Assembly: GCF_900101475.1 (NCBI RefSeq)
Contig: NZ_FMZV01000016.1
Span: 62,001-126,000, forward strand
DNA: 64,000 nt
Origin: Ruegeria marina
GTDB lineage: Bacteria; Pseudomonadota; Alphaproteobacteria; Rhodobacterales; Rhodobacteraceae
Direction: 5' to 3'
The translations under genes and the position numbers were made by a program. This document shows positions 7,249-16,408 of the stretch, piece by piece. Each line of letters opens with the position of its first letter. Within the stretch, counting starts at the first letter, position 1. Under the pieces are notes generated by a model, which did no database searches, was not told where the DNA came from, and was given only the letters and a program-made list of their open reading frames with translations.

Positions 7249-10200
7249 TTGCGTTTTACCCGGCTCAAACTGAACGGCTTCAAGAGCTTCGTAGACCCGA
7301 CCGATCTGATCATCGCGGACGGGCTGACAGGTGTTGTCGGTCCGAACGGATGCGGCAAATCCAACCTGCTGGAGGCGCTGCGCTGGGTGATGGGGGAAAA
7401 CCGTCCCAAGGCAATGCGCGGCGGCGGCATGGAGGACGTGATCTTTGCCGGAGCCGCGTCACGGCCCGCCCGCAACTTTGCCGAAGTCACGCTGCTGATG
7501 GACAATTCCGAGAGGCTGGCGCCTTCGGGATTTAACGACTCGGACCAGCTTGAGATCGTGCGCCGTATCACCCGCGATGTGGGGAGCGCCTACAAGGCGA
7601 ATGGCAAGGATGTGCGCGCGCGCGACATCCAGATCCTCTTTGCCGACGCTTCCACCGGGGCACATTCGCCGGCCTTGGTCCGGCAGGGCCAGATCGCCGA
7701 GCTGATCAACGCGAAGCCCACCGCGCGGCGGCGCATCCTGGAAGAGGCGGCCGGCATCTCGGGTCTCTACCAGCGCCGGCACGAGGCCGAGTTGAAGCTG
7801 AAGGCGACGGAAACCAACCTGACCCGTGTTGACGACGTTCTGGAACAATTGGGCGCGCAGCTGGCGCAATTGGCCCGGCAGGCCCGGCAGGCGGCGCGGT
7901 ATCGCGAGATTGGCGAACAGCTGCGCCACGCCGAGGGTCTGCTGCTCTACCGCCGTTGGAGCGATGCCGAAGACGCGCGGGCCAAGTCCGAAGAGGTGCT
8001 GCGGCACCGGGTTCTTGACGCTTCGCGCGCCGAGGCAGCCGCCCGGCAGGCCGAAGCCGTACGCGCCCGCAGCGAAGAGGCCTTGCCCCCCCTGCGCGAG
8101 GAAGAGGCGATAGCGGGTGCGGTGCTGCAACGGCTTGCAGTTCAACGGGACGCGCTGAGCGACCAGGAGCAGCGCGCGCGCCAGCAGATCGAGACCCTGA
8201 CCGCGCGGATTGCTCAACTGGGACGGGACATCGACCGGGAAACGGGTCTCAATCGGGATGCGGGTGAAACGATCGAGCGGCTGGAATGGGAAGCGCGGGA
8301 ACTGGCGAAGGCAAGCGAAGGTCAGGCCGACCGGCTTGCCGAGGCTGCGGAGCTGGCTCGTGAGGCCGCGGCCGTGTTGCAGGAGCGTGAGAGCCATCTG
8401 AGCCAGGTGACCGAGGACATGGCCCGGCTCGCGGCCCGCCACCAGTCGGCGCAACGTCTTGTCGAGGATAGCCGAAAGACATTGGCGCGGTCGGAGGCGG
8501 AAGAAGCGCGCGCCCGTGACGCCGTGCAAGAGGCGCGCAACGCTCTGGAGCGGGCCGGCGAGGCACATGAAGCCGCCGAGACTGCCGCCGAAGAGGCGAG
8601 TGAGGCCGCCGAGACCGCCGAGGAGGCGCTTGCCGCCGCCGATGAATTGCGCGGCGACACTCAGGCGCGCGAGGCCGAGGCGCGGGCGCAGATGTCCGAG
8701 GCAGAAGGCGAATTGGGGGCAATCCGCGCCGAGACCGGGGCGCTGGCCAAACTGGTGGAACGCGACACTGCCGAGGCGGGGCATGTGCTTGACCTGATGC
8801 AGGTCGAGCCGGGATATGAAAAGGCGCTCGGCGCAGCGCTGGCCGATGACCTGCGCGCACCTCTGGTCGAGGAGGAAGGGCCCTCGGGTTGGCTGCAATT
8901 GCCGGATTATGCCACGGGTCAGCCGCTGCCGGACGGTGCGGAACCTCTGGCGCTGCACGTATCCGGCCCTGATCGCCTTAGCCGCCGGATCGCGCAGATC
9001 GGACTGGTCGATGCCCAGACCGGAGCGCAGTTGCAATCCGAACTGAAGCCCGGCCAACGGCTTGTCAGCCGCGAGGGTGATCTGTGGCGCTGGGACGGGT
9101 ACCGCGCATGGGCGCAGGATGCGCCAAGCGCGGCGGCAATGCGGTTGGAGCAACTGAACCGTCTGGAAGCTTTGAAACAGGAACTGGCCCGGGTCAGCGC
9201 GCGTGCCGAAGGTGCCCGAGCGGCGCATGAGCGTTTGTTGCAGAGATTGCGCGAAGTGACCGAAGCGGACCGGCAGGCGCGCGAGGCCCGTCGCGCTGCC
9301 GACCAGCGCATGGCAGAAGCCGCCCGTGCGCTCAGCCGGGCAGAGGCCGAGCGCAATCTGGCGCAGGGGCGGCTGGAAACTCTGGGCCTTGCTGTCACGC
9401 GGCACAAGGAAGACGCGATGGCTGCGCGCGCGCAGTTGCGCGAGGCCGAGGTGGCGCTCGCCGACCTGGGTGATCTCGACACGGCCCGCGCCTCGGTCGA
9501 GGATATCCGCCACACGGTCGAGGCGGCGCGGATAACCATGCTGACCCGCCGTTCCTCGCATGACGAGGTGAGGCGCGAGGGCGAGGCCCGGACACGGCGG
9601 GCACAGGAGGTCACCAAAGACCTGAGCGGCTGGCGGCATCGTCTGGAAACCGCCGGGAAACGGATCGCGGAACTTGCCGATCGCAAGGCGGACTCCGAAG
9701 AGGAACTGGCCGAAGCGATGCAGGTCCCGGGCGAGATTGCCGAGGCGCGCGAGGAACTTGGCGAGCAGATCGAGATCGCGGAGGCACGCCGGGCCGAGGC
9801 CGCTGACCGGCTGGCCGCCGGCGAAACCGCGCATCGCGAGGCGGCCCTTGCCGAGCGCGAAGCGGCGCGGCTCGCCTCGGAAGCGCGCGAGGCACGTGCC
9901 GCGGCCGAAGCGCGGGCCGAGGCCGCACGGGAGACGGTTTCCGCGGTCGCCGAACGGATCGCCGAAGAACAGCAGGTGACGCCCAACCAGCTGTTGGCGC
10001 GGCTTGACGCCGATCCCTCCCAGATCCCGCATACCGACACGCTGGAGGCCGAGGTCAACCGCCACAAGCGCCAGCGCGACGCCATGGGCGCGGTCAACTT
10101 GCGCGCCGAAGAGGATGCCCGCGAGGTGCAGGAGGAATTTGACTCCCTGTCCAGGGAAAAGGGCGACCTGGAAGAGGCAGTCAAGACCCTGCGCAGCGGT

Positions 10201-10704
10201 ATCGCCAGCCTCAACCGCGAGGGGCGCGAACGGTTGCTGACCGCCTTTGAACAGGTCAATTCGAACTTTGCGATGCTGTTCCGGCACCTTTTTGGCGGCG
10301 GCGAGGCCAATCTGGTCATGGTCGAAAGCGACGACCCGCTGGATGCGGGGCTGGAAATCATGTGCCAGCCGCCGGGCAAGAAACTGTCGACCCTGTCGCT
10401 GCTGTCGGGCGGCGAGCAGACGCTGACAGCCATGGCCTTGATCTTTGCCGTGTTTCTGGCCAATCCGGCGCCGATCTGTGTGCTCGACGAGGTCGACGCG
10501 CCGCTGGACGATGCCAACGTGACCCGGTTCTGCGACCTGCTGGACGAGATGTGCCGCCAGACCGATACCAGGTTTCTGATCATCACGCACCATGCTGTCA
10601 CCATGGCGCGGATGGACCGGTTGTTCGGCGTGACCATGCAGGAGAAAGGTGTCAGCCAACTGGTCTCGGTCGACCTGAAGAAGGCCGAGACGCTGGTCGC
10701 CTGA
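7249..10704 (+). CDS. smc: Chromosome segregation protein SMC
   Basis: This 1151-residue SMC ATPase has the usual bacterial length. The Walker A motif GPNGCGKS is at residues 31-38. Long Ala/Glu/Arg-rich coiled coils flank a central hinge at about residues 500-640. The C-terminal head has the signature LSGGEQTLTAMAL (about residue 1052) and Walker B VLDEVDAPLDD (about 1077). SMC with ScpAB loads on newly replicated origin DNA and compacts chromosomes. The start is TTG at 7249 (MRFTRLKLNGFKSF), which matches the family N-terminus; no ATG fits. The 123-base gap before it contains nothing I recognise. Confidence 0.97.
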   Translation: MRFTRLKLNGFKSFVDPTDLIIADGLTGVVGPNGCGKSNLLEALRWVMGENRPKAMRGGGMEDVIFAGAASRPARNFAEVTLLMDNSERLAPSGFNDSDQLEIVRRITRDVGSAYKANGKDVRARDIQILFADASTGAHSPALVRQGQIAELINAKPTARRRILEEAAGISGLYQRRHEAELKLKATETNLTRVDDVLEQLGAQLAQLARQARQAARYREIGEQLRHAEGLLLYRRWSDAEDARAKSEEVLRHRVLDASRAEAAARQAEAVRARSEEALPPLREEEAIAGAVLQRLAVQRDALSDQEQRARQQIETLTARIAQLGRDIDRETGLNRDAGETIERLEWEARELAKASEGQADRLAEAAELAREAAAVLQERESHLSQVTEDMARLAARHQSAQRLVEDSRKTLARSEAEEARARDAVQEARNALERAGEAHEAAETAAEEASEAAETAEEALAAADELRGDTQAREAEARAQMSEAEGELGAIRAETGALAKLVERDTAEAGHVLDLMQVEPGYEKALGAALADDLRAPLVEEEGPSGWLQLPDYATGQPLPDGAEPLALHVSGPDRLSRRIAQIGLVDAQTGAQLQSELKPGQRLVSREGDLWRWDGYRAWAQDAPSAAAMRLEQLNRLEALKQELARVSARAEGARAAHERLLQRLREVTEADRQAREARRAADQRMAEAARALSRAEAERNLAQGRLETLGLAVTRHKEDAMAARAQLREAEVALADLGDLDTARASVEDIRHTVEAARITMLTRRSSHDEVRREGEARTRRAQEVTKDLSGWRHRLETAGKRIAELADRKADSEEELAEAMQVPGEIAEAREELGEQIEIAEARRAEAADRLAAGETAHREAALAEREAARLASEAREARAAAEARAEAARETVSAVAERIAEEQQVTPNQLLARLDADPSQIPHTDTLEAEVNRHKRQRDAMGAVNLRAEEDAREVQEEFDSLSREKGDLEEAVKTLRSGIASLNREGRERLLTAFEQVNSNFAMLFRHLFGGGEANLVMVESDDPLDAGLEIMCQPPGKKLSTLSLLSGGEQTLTAMALIFAVFLANPAPICVLDEVDAPLDDANVTRFCDLLDEMCRQTDTRFLIITHHAVTMARMDRLFGVTMQEKGVSQLVSVDLKKAETLVA

Positions 10705-10758
10705 CCGTTCACCGCAACGTGACCTAGGCAAGCCGGGTCAGTGAACTAGAGTAACGAC

Positions 10759-11130
10759 ATGTTCGTCTCACGTCTTGCGGCGCTTTTGTCGTGTGTTGCC
10801 CTGTCCGGAATCGCCTGCGCCGAAACATGGCGTCTGAAGGAAGGTGACGTGCCGCTTCCGCCTGCGGAGTTGCAGGCGCTGGCCGGACGCACGCTGACCT
10901 TTTATGACGGCGGGCGCTCGACCTATTCGGCGGGAGGGTCGTATTCCTATACGTTTTCCGCGGCCAATGGCGGTGGCACCGCGTTCGGGCTCTATTCGAT
11001 TGCCGAGGATGGCAGTGTCTGTACCACATTCCGCAACGGGTTCAGCCGTTGCGATCTGTATGTGCGCAACGGTCAGCGGTTGATCCTGATCGACGAAAAA
11101 GGAGATCGGTACCCGGTCAGGCCCGATTGA
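10759..11130 (+). CDS. Small secreted protein of unknown function
   Basis: The 123-residue protein has a Sec signal peptide (MFVSRLAALLSCVALSGIACA, likely cleaved after ACA). The mature domain of about 100 residues is rich in Gly, Ser and Tyr (STYSAGGSYSYTFSAANGGG). It has two Cys (SVCTTF, SRCDLY) that could form one disulfide. The pattern of short beta strands suggests a small beta domain in the periplasm. No family name can be given with confidence. It follows smc after 54 bases. Confidence 0.65.
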   Translation: MFVSRLAALLSCVALSGIACAETWRLKEGDVPLPPAELQALAGRTLTFYDGGRSTYSAGGSYSYTFSAANGGGTAFGLYSIAEDGSVCTTFRNGFSRCDLYVRNGQRLILIDEKGDRYPVRPD

Positions 11131-11201
11131 GATTTCGTTCAGGTTTCAGGGAGGTTTGGCAAGGTTCCCGTCTTGCGGGACTTCCGGCCATTCCAGTGGC
11201 G

Positions 11202-12365
11202 TCAAAGCCTCTCCAGCAACTCCATCGTTGGCCAGGCATCGGCGGGCAGGCCCAGCCGGGCCTGTTCGGCCTGTACCGCCGTCCGTGTGCCGGCGCCCAG
11301 AATGCCGTCGATCTGGCCCACATCATGGCCGCGGGCCTGCAGCTTGCGTTGCAGTGCTTTCATGGCATCGCCTTCAAGACCGTTTTCGGGATTGCCGGCC
11401 TGATAGACCGGTGCTCCTTCCAGCCGGGTGCCAAAGTATGCTGCCGTCAATACGTAGACAAAGCTCTGGTTCCATTCGAAATAGACATCGAAATTCGGAT
11501 AGGCGAGAAAGGCCGGCCCCTTGCGCCCCTGGGGCAGGATCAGCGAGGCGGGCAGATCGGCCAGCGGCCCATGCAGCGGCACAACCCCCATCGACTGCCA
11601 TTCGGCAATCGGGCGGGGCTTGCCCGGGCCGCTTTGTGACCAGTCCATGTCCGAAGGCACCCGTACCTCGGCCAGCCAGGGTTCGTTCGGACGCCAGCCC
11701 AACTGTGATAGCATCCGGGCCCCCGACATCAGCGCATCGGGGGCCGAGGTCTTGAGGGTCACGTGGCCGTCGCCATCGCCATCGACGCCGTTTTCAAGGA
11801 TATCGCGCGGCAGCATCTGCACCATGCCGATCTCGCCCGCCCAGGCGCCGGTGGTGCGGGCGGGGTCGAAATCGCCTTGTTTGTAAAGCTCTATTGCAGC
11901 GAATATCTGTGGCCGGAACAGTTCGGGTCGCCGGCAGTCATGCGCCAGCGTCACCAGCGCGTTGCGGGTGTTGAAATCGCCCTGAAAGCCGCCGTAGTCG
12001 GTCTCGAATGCCCAGAAGGCCAGCAACACCCCGCGCGAAACGCCGTATTCCCTGTCGATCCGGTCGAATACCGCATCGTATTTGCGCGACATGGCAATGC
12101 CCGTGTCCATCCGGTTCCTGGAAATCAGCCGGCGCGAGAATTCGACAAAGGGTTTCTGAAAAACGCCCTGGGCCCGGTCGGCCTTGAGCACTTTTGCATC
12201 CTGCGCCACACCATTGAAAAACGCATCCACCGTTGCAGGATCGTGGCCGAGCGAAATGGCCTCATCCTTGAGGCCCTGAACGAACCCTGAAAAGTTTCCT
12301 CCGCACTGCGAGAGCGCCGGGGTGGCCAGCGCGATCCCGGTCAGAATTGAAAAAAGAAAACGCAT
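11202..12365 (-). CDS. Lytic murein transglycosylase, MltB type with peptidoglycan-binding domain
   Basis: The 387-residue protein starts with a signal peptide (MRFLFSILTGIALATPALSQ). It then has the SLT_2/MltB catalytic domain (about residues 25-310) with the catalytic Glu in FWAFETDYGGF and the motif GEIGMVQMLP. It ends in a small peptidoglycan-binding domain (about 325-385: GDAMKALQRKLQARG, QIDGILGAGTRTAV). It cleaves the glycan strand of murein in the periplasm, leaving 1,6-anhydro ends. It is convergent with the small secreted protein gene. Confidence 0.9.
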   Translation of the reverse strand: MRFLFSILTGIALATPALSQCGGNFSGFVQGLKDEAISLGHDPATVDAFFNGVAQDAKVLKADRAQGVFQKPFVEFSRRLISRNRMDTGIAMSRKYDAVFDRIDREYGVSRGVLLAFWAFETDYGGFQGDFNTRNALVTLAHDCRRPELFRPQIFAAIELYKQGDFDPARTTGAWAGEIGMVQMLPRDILENGVDGDGDGHVTLKTSAPDALMSGARMLSQLGWRPNEPWLAEVRVPSDMDWSQSGPGKPRPIAEWQSMGVVPLHGPLADLPASLILPQGRKGPAFLAYPNFDVYFEWNQSFVYVLTAAYFGTRLEGAPVYQAGNPENGLEGDAMKALQRKLQARGHDVGQIDGILGAGTRTAVQAEQARLGLPADAWPTMELLERL

Positions 12366-12395
12366 TTTGCCCTGTTGTTGCTGATCTCAATCTGA

Positions 12396-13316
12396 TCAGA
12401 AGATCAACATCACTGCCAGACAGGTCAAGACCAGACCCAATGCAAGTGTCCAGACCTGCCAAAGCAGACCGACCGCGCGTTCGATCTCTCGCGCGCCGAT
12501 ATCCTTGCGGCCATTCTCGTTGACCCAGGCCAGGTACCTGATCTGGCCGTGATAGCTGCGGGGGCCCGCAAGGGCGATGCCAAGCGCGCGGGCCATGGCG
12601 GCCTCGGGCCAGCCGGCATTGGGCGAGATGTGACGCTCGGCATCCTCGATGATACCGCGCCACTGGGACCAGCTGTTGGACAGGGTCACGATCATCAGGC
12701 AGGTCAGTCGTGCCGGGATCAGGTTGAGCAGATCGTCCAGCTTGGCCGCCGCCCAGCCGAATTGCAGGTAACGCTCGTTCATGTAGCCGATCATGCTGTC
12801 GGCGGTGTTGATGGTCTTGTAGAGCAACAGCCCCGGCAGTCCGCCGACCAGAAACCAGAAGGCGGGTGCGATGACCCCGTCGCTGAGGTTTTCAGCGGCA
12901 CTTTCGATGGCGGACCGGGCCACCTGGGCCTCGGTCATCGCGGCGGTATCCCGCGAGACGATGCGGGCGACGCTGCGGCGCGCTTCGGGCAGCGACAGAC
13001 GCAGAGCGTCGGCCACATCGGACACATGGGTGGCCAGCGACTTCTGCGCCAGCAGCACCGCGCAGACCAGAACCTCGGCCACCGGCCCAAGCAAGGACAG
13101 CAGCGCGCCGATGGACAAGGCGCCGAGGCCAAGGATCGTGGTCACGGCGATGCCCTTGAGCCTTTTGTGCGTCCCCTCGTTCAGCTCCTGATCCAGGGTC
13201 GAGATGATGTTTCCGATCAGCACGGCGGGATGCCGGACCCGCGACCACAGCCATTCAGGTTCGCCGAAAGCAGCATCGAGCAGCATGGCAAAACCGAGCA
13301 GCATCGCAGTCGTCAT
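12396..13316 (-). CDS. cobD: Adenosylcobinamide-phosphate synthase (CobD/CbiB)
   Basis: This 306-residue polytopic membrane protein belongs to the CobD/CbiB family, which joins (R)-1-aminopropan-2-ol O-phosphate to adenosylcobyrate in the late cobalamin pathway. Family marks seen are [20 protein letters not shown] near the N-terminus, the [15 protein letters not shown] segment and the [20 protein letters not shown] region. It overlaps the upstream cobC by four bases (ATGA), so the two form an operon that makes and attaches the aminopropanol arm. No B12 riboswitch is visible upstream of cobC. Confidence 0.93.
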   Translation of the reverse strand: MTTAMLLGFAMLLDAAFGEPEWLWSRVRHPAVLIGNIISTLDQELNEGTHKRLKGIAVTTILGLGALSIGALLSLLGPVAEVLVCAVLLAQKSLATHVSDVADALRLSLPEARRSVARIVSRDTAAMTEAQVARSAIESAAENLSDGVIAPAFWFLVGGLPGLLLYKTINTADSMIGYMNERYLQFGWAAAKLDDLLNLIPARLTCLMIVTLSNSWSQWRGIIEDAERHISPNAGWPEAAMARALGIALAGPRSYHGQIRYLAWVNENGRKDIGAREIERAVGLLWQVWTLALGLVLTCLAVMLIF

Positions 13317-14302
13317 AGTGCGGACTCTAGCTGGTGCCAGCCATCGGCCGGTGGCAATCCGAGACGAAGGAACGTCTCCGAATAGGGAAAGATCCGGCTC
13401 CAGACATGGGCGCGTGCCAGCCGCTCTTGCCAGCGTGCCGCGTCATCGACCCGGTAGAGCCGGAACAGGCTGGTGCCACCGACGACCGCGGCGCCGTGCG
13501 ATGTCATCAGGGCATCGAGCCGCTGCGCGTCCAGAGCCAGCCGGGACCGGGTGGTTTCGGCCCAGGCGGTATCATCCAGGGCGCGGGCGCCGATGCGCAG
13601 AGCCGGCCCCGACACCGCCCACGGTCCGGTCATGTCGTTGAGCCGGGAGATGATATCCGGTCGGGCGACGGCAAAGCCCAGCCTGAGACCGGCAAGGCCC
13701 CAGAATTTGCCAAAGCTCTTGAGAACGACGGTTCCCGGCCGTTCGGCCAGTTGGATCATCGTCGCTTCGGGGGTGACGTCGCAGAAGCTCTCGTCGATCA
13801 CGCAGAGCGCGGCATCGGCGTCGGCTTCGCTCCAGAGACGGCCGTTGGGGTTGTTGGGGTGAACGATGACCCGCGCCTCTGCTTCCGGGTCATCCGTGAC
13901 CTGCCAGCCATGGGCGGCAAAAGCCGCGGCATGTTCGTTATATGTCGGGGTCGTGATACGTACCCGCCCCGGTGCCATCAGCGCAGGGATGCGCGCGATC
14001 AAAGCCGAGGCACCAGGTGCGGGCAGTATTGCTGCCCCGTCCGGAACGCCCCAGAACCTGCGGGCCGCCGCAGAAAGTTCTGCAAATGCGCCCTGATCCG
14101 GCAGTGCGGCCCAATCATTCGGTTCCAGCTTTCCGATGGGGTAGGGGACCGGGTTGATTCCCGTCGACAGATCGATCCAGTCATTGCGCTCGCCGCCAAA
14201 CCGCTGGATGGCGTGATCCACCCCGCCGCCATGATCGCGGTTGGCCCGAGGGTCGGTCAGGGCCTCCATGTCTCGCAATGATAGGGCGATATCGGATGTC
14301 AT
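13313..14302 (-). CDS. cobC: Threonine-phosphate decarboxylase (CobC)
   Basis: This 329-residue PLP enzyme of the histidinol-phosphate aminotransferase-like fold has [12 protein letters not shown] near the N-terminus and the PLP Lys in [18 protein letters not shown]. Asp of the pyridine-nitrogen contact is in [10 protein letters not shown]. In the alphaproteobacterial nomenclature CobC decarboxylates L-threonine-O-3-phosphate to aminopropanol phosphate (called CobD in Salmonella). It is translationally coupled to the CbiB-type gene. The ATG at 14302 is used; an internal Met at 14269 is a possible later start. Confidence 0.88.
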   Translation of the reverse strand: MTSDIALSLRDMEALTDPRANRDHGGGVDHAIQRFGGERNDWIDLSTGINPVPYPIGKLEPNDWAALPDQGAFAELSAAARRFWGVPDGAAILPAPGASALIARIPALMAPGRVRITTPTYNEHAAAFAAHGWQVTDDPEAEARVIVHPNNPNGRLWSEADADAALCVIDESFCDVTPEATMIQLAERPGTVVLKSFGKFWGLAGLRLGFAVARPDIISRLNDMTGPWAVSGPALRIGARALDDTAWAETTRSRLALDAQRLDALMTSHGAAVVGGTSLFRLYRVDDAARWQERLARAHVWSRIFPYSETFLRLGLPPADGWHQLESAL

Positions 14303-14483
14303 TCTGCAACAAGTCCCGGCTTCACATCCTGCTTCAAACGGATTTCGAAAAAAATCACAAGATCACAGTACGCTTTCCTTGCCGGCCGCTCGGATGTTAA
14401 CACTTTGTAAAAGTTTTGGTCGGATCACGGTGTTTGGGGACGGCACCAGTTATGACACCAGAAAACGTGCCAGGTTCGCTGTT

Positions 14484-14846
14484 ATGAACGTCTTGATTGT
14501 TGAAAGTAAGCCGGAGCTGGGCCAGCTTTGGCAGCGCCACCTGCAAAGGCAAGGGGCGGAGGTCGCATTGGTCCATTCGCAAGAGGACGCCATTCTGGCG
14601 CTGTACCGGGCCGATTTCGAAATCATCGTGCTCGACCTCGTCCTGGAGCAGGGCAGCGCATTGGCCGTCGCCGATTTCGCCAGCTACCGTCAGCCCGAGG
14701 CCCGCGTGATTTTTGTTACCAATACAACCTTCTTTTCGGACGGTTCGATCTTTGCGCACAGCCCCAACGCCTGTGCCTATGTGCATGGGGAAACCCCACC
14801 CGAAGATCTGGTCGCGATGGTCCAGCACTATGCCGCGGTGCGCTGA
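14484..14846 (+). CDS. Stand-alone receiver-domain protein
   Basis: This 120-residue CheY-like receiver has no output domain. The predicted phosphoacceptor is Asp51 (IIVLDLVLEQG) and the switch Thr is Thr79 (VIFVTN). Two usual features are altered: only Glu7 (VESK) stands where a pair of acidic residues is normal, and the conserved Lys of the fifth strand is His101 (YVHGETPP). It may therefore be weakly or not phosphorylated. The start at 14484 gives a correct domain N-terminus; a longer open frame upstream is not conserved-looking. Its 3' end overlaps the convergent GST gene by 19 bases. Confidence 0.7.
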   Translation: MNVLIVESKPELGQLWQRHLQRQGAEVALVHSQEDAILALYRADFEIIVLDLVLEQGSALAVADFASYRQPEARVIFVTNTTFFSDGSIFAHSPNACAYVHGETPPEDLVAMVQHYAAVR

Positions 14847-15817
14847 TCCCGCCGGTGCGGTTCATGGTAGTCCAGCACAGGATTGATCGGAATGATCCGG
14901 TGCGGATTGATGGTTTCGTGGCTGAAATGATAATGCCGTACGATGTGGTCCATACTCACCGTCCGCGCCACGCCGGGCCACTGGTACAATTCGCGGGTGT
15001 AGGCCCACAGGTTTGGATAGTCGATCACGCGCCGGCGGTTGCATTTGAAGTGCAGATGATAGACCGGGTCGAAGCGGATCAGCGTTGTGAACAGACGCCA
15101 GTCGGCCTCGGTCAGGCGATCACCCATCAGGTAGCGGTTGTGTGAAAGGCGTTTCTCCAACCAGTCCAGCGAATCGAACAGCGGGTGGACTGCCGCGTCG
15201 TATGCTGCCTGAGTCGTGGCGAATCCGCATTTGTAGACGCCATTGTTGACGGTGTCGTAGACCCGTGTGTTGATCTCTTCGATCTCGTCCCGCATGGACC
15301 TGGGCCAATAGTCGTCGCTGTTGCCGGTGATCCCGTCAAAGGCAGAATTGAACATACGGATGATTTCGGAGCTCTCGTTCGACACGATGGTCTGACGTTC
15401 CGTGTCCCAGAGGACCGGCACCGTGACCTTGCCGGTATAGCTGGTGTTCGCACGGGTATAGAGCTGGTGCAAGAATTCAAGATCATAGAGCCGGTCGCCG
15501 GTGGCGCCCTCCCAATCGGCGACAAAGGACCAACCCTGGTCCAGCATGTCGGGATGTACCACCGAGACACCGATGTGATCTTTCAAGCACTTGATTTCTC
15601 GGAATATAAGCGTCCTGTGCGCCCAAGGGCAGGCAAGGCTGACATAAAGGTGATACCGTCCCGAGGCGGCAGCAAATCCGCCTGTTCCGGTTGGTCCGGG
15701 CGTGCCGTCATGGGTGATCCAGTTGCGGAAACCGGCTTCCGTCCGTCGGAACGCTCCGTCAGTGGATTTGGTATCATCCCAAACATCGTGCCAAATGCCG
15801 TCAACCAGTCGTCCCAT
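14828..15817 (-). CDS. Glutathionyl-hydroquinone reductase (Xi-class GST)
   Basis: The 329-residue protein has a long N-terminal arm, a thioredoxin-like domain with the catalytic Cys in SLACPWAHRTLIF, the VSNESSEIIRMFN glutathione-binding segment, and a helical C-terminal domain with LTEADWRLFTTLIRFD. These mark the YqjG/PcpF family, which reductively removes glutathione from glutathionyl-hydroquinones. The ATG at 15817 is preceded by GGAGGCGGAG and is preferred over a longer frame from 15916. Such enzymes are linked to quinone and aromatic metabolism, but this one is far from the aromatic cluster. Confidence 0.88.
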   Translation of the reverse strand: MGRLVDGIWHDVWDDTKSTDGAFRRTEAGFRNWITHDGTPGPTGTGGFAAASGRYHLYVSLACPWAHRTLIFREIKCLKDHIGVSVVHPDMLDQGWSFVADWEGATGDRLYDLEFLHQLYTRANTSYTGKVTVPVLWDTERQTIVSNESSEIIRMFNSAFDGITGNSDDYWPRSMRDEIEEINTRVYDTVNNGVYKCGFATTQAAYDAAVHPLFDSLDWLEKRLSHNRYLMGDRLTEADWRLFTTLIRFDPVYHLHFKCNRRRVIDYPNLWAYTRELYQWPGVARTVSMDHIVRHYHFSHETINPHRIIPINPVLDYHEPHRRDQRTAA

Positions 15818-16021
15818 CTCCGCCTCCGATCCAACCGCCTTGCAAGTTACGTCCGGCAACCGGGATTGGCCATGCAACGGACGCGCATGAGGTCTGCGTT
15901 GATGCACATCCGCCAACGCGCCATGGCAACTCGAAACGGAAAACGAGGTGCCGACGGTGAAAACTTTGTTTGATTTTTACTTTTTGCAGGTCACCCTCGC
16001 TGTGTATGCAAGGAGGATCGT

Positions 16022-16372
16022 ATGAGCACTTATGTGTCCAAGGAGGTCAGCGAAGGAATGGCCCAAGCCCGCATAGCGGGTCTCAGGAAGATGAGCCGCC
16101 TGCGTGTCGAACGGGATGGGATGCTCTATACCGTGCTGCGCCTCTGGCGCGATGGTTTCGCAGTGGAAGCCGCCGCGACGCCCCCCTTGCGCGGGCTGGT
16201 CGATATCTACGAAGGTTCGAACCTGCTTTATCAATGTCTCATTGTCGCCTCGGGCGAGACCGATGGCGAGATGGTCTATGAATTCAAGCGGCACACATTG
16301 GCCACGGATCGCGCACCACTCGATTTCGAGCGTGCCGCCGATGCCCCTGTCGGCCTGATCGGCAAAGGTTGA
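16022..16372 (+). CDS. Conserved-looking small protein of unknown function
   Basis: The 116-residue protein is preceded by an excellent ribosome binding site (AAGGAGG) six bases before the ATG. It is soluble, with a helical N-terminus (MAQARIAGLRKMSRLRV), then alternating strands (YTVLRLWRDGFAVEA, GLVDIYEGSNLLYQCLIVAS, GEMVYEFKRHT). I do not recognise a named domain; the shape suggests a small alpha/beta protein. It is divergent from the GST gene and convergent with the C-S lyase gene. Confidence 0.6.
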   Translation: MSTYVSKEVSEGMAQARIAGLRKMSRLRVERDGMLYTVLRLWRDGFAVEAAATPPLRGLVDIYEGSNLLYQCLIVASGETDGEMVYEFKRHTLATDRAPLDFERAADAPVGLIGKG

Positions 16373-16408
16373 CGGCTTCGATACAGCAGCGTTTCGTGAC
16401 CCGGAGCG

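Noticed and set aside
7459-10731. A very long minus-strand open frame (about 1090 codons) opposite smc
   Set aside because: It is fully antisense to smc, has no family features, and arises because the GC-rich codon use of smc avoids stops on the other strand.
14303-14483. A cobalamin riboswitch upstream of cobC-cobD
   Set aside because: No B12-box-like conserved sequence is visible on the minus strand of this 181-base gap.
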